Positions 30,645 to 33,321 of a stretch of 33,321 nt of DNA are shown one piece after another. The DNA lies in contig QWRJ01000006.1 in assembly GCA_003670475.1 (NCBI GenBank), forward strand, positions 11,430-44,750, written 5' to 3'. A model generated the notes under the pieces. It was not told the origin of the DNA. It did no database searches and saw nothing but the letters and a program-made list of their open reading frames with translations. A program made the position numbers and the translations under genes. This DNA comes from Candidatus Limnocylindrus primus (GTDB lineage Bacteria > Chloroflexota > Limnocylindria > Limnocylindrales > Limnocylindraceae). How positions within the stretch are numbered: position 1 is the first letter of the stretch; each line of letters begins with the position of its first letter.

Positions 30645-31675
30645 TTACCGAACCCCGAGAAGGCCTCAATGCGGACCCCGTCATGATCAACATCAAATCG
30701 CACGGCACCGCCGCCAATCTTCGCCGCAGTTGCAACGCCCTCCATGGAGGCGCTGATCGCATCGACGTGTGACACCTCATCCGTAATCGCAAGCACCGCA
30801 GATCCTGCGCCAGCAAGACAGGCGCTCACCGCACCTGCGCTAACTGCGGCGGCAATCAGATCTGGGAGCGCGGTGTAGCGCTTGGCGCGATACGGCTGAT
30901 GCAGACGATCGTCGGCAAGGAGCGCAAAGCCTGTGACGTCGCCAGACTCCAGCGCGGCAACGCCCGCCGCCATGCGACCAGCGTTATGAACTGCATCTTC
31001 AAGCGGAACCTTTGGTGGAAGCACGGCGCGCATCTCGCTGGTTGGGAGTCGCTGATCCGGAATCATCAGCACGGGGATGGTTGCATCGGGCACCGCAATG
31101 AGGCGCGCCGTCAGTACGCCATCAACGCGCGTGCTCGCCACCAAGCCGCCGAAGATCGCGGCGGCGGCATTGTCTGGGTGACCCTCTTCGTCATCCGCTG
31201 CGGCGAAGAGTCGATCGGTCAGATCGTCGGGGAAGAGATCGGCGCAGGAGCCGGGAAGTTCATCAACAGTTCCAGATGCGCCAGCGAGTGCGGCACCAGC
31301 GAAGAGTCCGCCCACGAAGGCGGCGGCGGATGAGCCGAGCCCGCGCGCCAGCGGGATGCGGTTCAGCGCCTTGATCTCCAGTGAGAGGCGATCGCCGTTC
31401 GGCACGCCTGCAGCGGCGAGGCCACGCACGATCGCCCCCACCGCCACGTTGCGCCGATCCGTTGGGAGCTCGCCGAGCCCTTCACCCTCAATCACGAGCG
31501 AGATATCCCCAGCGGCACCAGGCAGGGCGAAGCCTGATACGCGGACGGTAAGTTCGTTGCGGTAGTCGATCGCCATGCCGAGCACGTCGTAGCCCACGCC
31601 AAGATTCGCAATCGTTGCGGGGACGGAGATCGTCACCGATCGTGCAATCAGGCCCTTCAGCTGCTCGTCACTCAT
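30641..31675 (-). CDS. thrB: Homoserine kinase
   Basis: 344 residues of the GHMP kinase superfamily, slightly longer than the usual 300-310. It phosphorylates homoserine for threonine synthase. SVPATIANLGVGYDVLGMAI at the N terminus is the substrate-side motif. IPLARGLGSSAAAFVGGL (GHMP ATP motif, about 107-124) and DDEEGHPDNAAAAIFGGL follow the homoserine kinase pattern. The C-terminal glycine motif reads ACLAGAGSAVLAI rather than the common SGAGPT/S. The ATG has GGGAG 8 bases upstream, and thrC ends 12 bases before it. The flanking thrC and lysC confirm the assignment over other GHMP kinases. Confidence 0.93.
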   Translation of the reverse strand: MSDEQLKGLIARSVTISVPATIANLGVGYDVLGMAIDYRNELTVRVSGFALPGAAGDISLVIEGEGLGELPTDRRNVAVGAIVRGLAAAGVPNGDRLSLEIKALNRIPLARGLGSSAAAFVGGLFAGAALAGASGTVDELPGSCADLFPDDLTDRLFAAADDEEGHPDNAAAAIFGGLVASTRVDGVLTARLIAVPDATIPVLMIPDQRLPTSEMRAVLPPKVPLEDAVHNAGRMAAGVAALESGDVTGFALLADDRLHQPYRAKRYTALPDLIAAAVSAGAVSACLAGAGSAVLAITDEVSHVDAISASMEGVATAAKIGGGAVRFDVDHDGVRIEAFSGFGK

Positions 31676-31687
31676 CGCAACAGCTCC

Positions 31688-32758
31688 CTACCAGCCGAGT
31701 GCTGCGCGCACGCCAGCGAGCGTTGCATCCGCTTCGCGAATCTCACCGATCAGGCGCGACGCCGTCTCTGGATCCTTCAAACCGAATCCGGTCATCACCG
31801 CAACAATGCGGCCAGAGCCATCAACACGTCCGGACGCAATCAGGTTGCGCAGACCAGCGATTGGCGCGGCACAGGCCGGCTCCACAAAGATGCCGCCAAG
31901 GCGAATGATCTCTTCTTGCGCGCGCAAGATCTCTGCATCTGTAACTGAATCGATGAGTCCGCCCGATTCGTCGCGCGCGGCGATCGCTGCATCCCATGAG
32001 GCAGGCTTGCCGATGCGGATCGCGGTGGCGATCGTCTCTGGATTGGAAACTGGCACGCCACTCACCAGCGGTGCTGCGCCCGCAGCCTGCAGGCCGATCA
32101 TGCGCGGCCGACGCGTTGAGCTGCCAGCAGCAACCGCATCAGTAAAGCCGCGCCAGTAGGCGCTGATGTTTCCCGCATTCCCCACAGGGAGCGCGAGCAC
32201 GTCCGGCGCATCGCCAAGATCGGCAACGATCTCGTGTGCGGCGGTGGCCTGCCCTGCAATGCGGTGCGGATTAATCGAATTCACGATCTCCACGCCGCCG
32301 CCCCCAGCGCCGAGCTCACGGACGATCTCCAACGCGTCATCGAAGTTGCCGCGAATCGAGATCACTTTTGCCCCGGCGGCAAAGGCCTGCAGCAGTTTCC
32401 CTGCGGCGATCTTGCCAGCAGGAAGCAGCACAACCGCCTCAATCCCCGCGGCGGCGGCGTATGCGGCGGCGGATGCAGAGGTGTTGCCGGTGCTGGCGCA
32501 GACCACGGCGCGGGCGCCAGACTCCAGCGCCTTCGCTACCGCCACCACCATGCCGCGATCCTTGAACGACCCGGTCGGGTTCGCCCCCTCAACCTTCAGC
32601 CACAGATCAGATGCACCAATTGACGCACCCAAACGCGGCGCGCGCACGAGCGGCGTCGCCCCCTCTCCCAACGTGAGCATTGGCGTTGCAGCCGTAAGGG
32701 GCAGCACGGAGCGGAAGCGCTCCATCAGCACTGGGCGGGCGGATTGATCAACACTCAT
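31688..32758 (-). CDS. thrC: Threonine synthase
   Basis: 356 residues of fold-type II PLP enzymes, matching the short bacterial threonine synthase class of about 350 residues. It converts O-phosphohomoserine to threonine. The PLP lysine is Lys66 in NPTGSFKDRGMVVAV. ASTGNTSASAAAYAAAAGI contacts the phosphate, and ALPVGNAGNISAYWRGF is the glycine loop binding the PLP phosphate. GEGATPLVRAPRLG near the N terminus is also typical. The ATG overlaps the hom stop by 4 bases (ATGA). The product works directly on the output of thrB downstream. Confidence 0.95.
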   Translation of the reverse strand: MSVDQSARPVLMERFRSVLPLTAATPMLTLGEGATPLVRAPRLGASIGASDLWLKVEGANPTGSFKDRGMVVAVAKALESGARAVVCASTGNTSASAAAYAAAAGIEAVVLLPAGKIAAGKLLQAFAAGAKVISIRGNFDDALEIVRELGAGGGGVEIVNSINPHRIAGQATAAHEIVADLGDAPDVLALPVGNAGNISAYWRGFTDAVAAGSSTRRPRMIGLQAAGAAPLVSGVPVSNPETIATAIRIGKPASWDAAIAARDESGGLIDSVTDAEILRAQEEIIRLGGIFVEPACAAPIAGLRNLIASGRVDGSGRIVAVMTGFGLKDPETASRLIGEIREADATLAGVRAALGW

Positions 32759-33321
32759 GCATCACCACGCTTCTTCTTCGCCGCAAGGAACCATGCCGGA
32801 GCCGGCGCGTTATCCGCTGGTGGGAGCTCGCCCCACGACGAACCTTCGCCACCTGCAATCGCAAGGATGTCGCTGATCACGCCACTCGCCGTGGAGCCTG
32901 GTCCAGCACCAGCACCGGCGAGCGTCAGATCGCCAATCAGATCACCAGAAACAACAATCAGATTCCCACCACCAACCGTGGTGCCGAGTCGTGAGTCGGC
33001 AGGAACTTCGGTGACGCGAACGGACAAGACATCCTTTGATGCATCATCGCCGCCGTTCTCCCATGACGCCAACATGCGCAGACGCGCGCCGCGCGAAGCG
33101 GCCGCCGCAATATCGGACGCCTGAACGCCAGTGATCCCTGGTGCGTCATCAAACTGCACATGTGCGAGTGCGGGCCATGCGCCAGCCGCCATGCGCGCCA
33201 AGATCACGAGCTTCGCCGCGGCATCTTCGCCTTCAACGTCAGAGCGCGGATCCGCCTCGGCGTAGCCGATCTTCTGCGCTTCGCCGAGCGCCTGCTCGTA
33301 CGACCAGCCTTCACTCTCCAT
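32755..33321 (-). CDS. hom: Homoserine dehydrogenase, C-terminal part (5' end outside window)
   Basis: 188 residues reach the window edge and the gene certainly continues upstream; the Met at the edge is internal. YEQALGEAQKIGYAEADPRSDVEGEDAAAKL matches the catalytic region of homoserine dehydrogenase, including the conserved Glu and Asp that bind homoserine and the Lys in DAAAKL. The NAD-binding N terminus is missing from the window. After the catalytic part, the chain has GAGAGPGSTASGVISDILAI, which in the family closes the active-site domain. A C-terminal ACT domain is not apparent, so this is probably a form without that feedback domain. It is the most upstream gene of the superoperon visible here and overlaps thrC by 4 bases. 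Confidence 0.92.
   Translation of the reverse strand: MESEGWSYEQALGEAQKIGYAEADPRSDVEGEDAAAKLVILARMAAGAWPALAHVQFDDAPGITGVQASDIAAAASRGARLRMLASWENGGDDASKDVLSVRVTEVPADSRLGTTVGGGNLIVVSGDLIGDLTLAGAGAGPGSTASGVISDILAIAGGEGSSWGELPPADNAPAPAWFLAAKKKRGDA

Noticed and set aside
1-33321. Mobile elements, CRISPR arrays, toxin-antitoxin or defence systems
   Set aside because: No transposase, integrase, repeat-spacer pattern, terminal inverted repeats or small paired toxin/antitoxin frames were seen; the methylase-like gene has no restriction partner.

Overview
The window is a gene-dense, high-GC bacterial chromosome segment. There is no rRNA, tRNA, insertion sequence, phage gene or CRISPR array. Almost every gene junction on a strand is a 1-8 nt overlap or a gap of a few tens of bases, GTG starts are common, and stop/start overlaps of the GTGA/ATGA type recur. 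Gene content and protein features (an AccD-AccA fusion, the TPR protein style, the large zinc-ribbon methylase-like protein, a paired crtI-crtB) suggest a streamlined member of Chloroflexota (for example a freshwater Limnocylindria-like lineage), with Actinomycetota as the alternative. This taxonomic guess is inference; no marker gene in the window settles it.

Layout. 1-396: 3' part of thyX (+). 397-839: a non-coding, hairpin-rich convergent region with DnaA-box-like motifs. 840-4926 (-): iclR-type regulator, acs (acetyl-CoA synthetase), moaA. 4927-5141: divergent control region with three 12-bp-phased direct repeats. 5142-7582 (+): crtI-crtB carotenoid pair with overlapping stop/start. 7569-15052 (-): a six-gene run transcribed as membrane protein, TPR protein with acidic tail, large methylase-like zinc-ribbon protein, DUF885 putative metallopeptidase, EamA transporter, small CDF-like cation transporter. 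15053-15154: divergent control region with a perfect palindrome. 15155-17807 (+): soluble PRC-barrel/MgtE-N/CBS protein overlapping an Nramp-related transporter that lacks the usual transition-metal Met. 17818-33321 (-): one probable superoperon, transcribed hom, thrC, thrB, lysC, birA, accDA, lysine-less BCCP-like gene, accC, fabZ, metallophosphoesterase-like gene, fabF, accB, fabH, fabG, LCP-family exported protein.

How it fits together. The superoperon joins threonine synthesis from aspartate to malonyl-CoA formation and type II fatty acid elongation, with biotin-protein ligase at the seam. It holds all acetyl-CoA carboxylase parts plus two proteins that look like decayed versions of enzymes or carriers: a biotinyl-domain protein with Gly at the biotin-lysine position in the usual accB slot beside accC, and a calcineurin-like phosphoesterase that has lost residues of one metal site and its GNHD histidine. 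Both are sandwiched inside an otherwise housekeeping operon and are the best candidates for undescribed regulation of fatty acid synthesis. acpP, fabD and enoyl-ACP reductase are not in the window. A second candidate system is the MgtE-N/CBS protein plus Nramp-like transporter, which reads as a split, sensor-gated magnesium uptake unit.

Starts were revised from the sequence for several genes: crtI (5142), the DUF885 protein (10806), the TPR protein (14098), the phosphoesterase (24164) and birA, whose full-length frame has no ATG, GTG or TTG and appears to begin with CTG at 29391.
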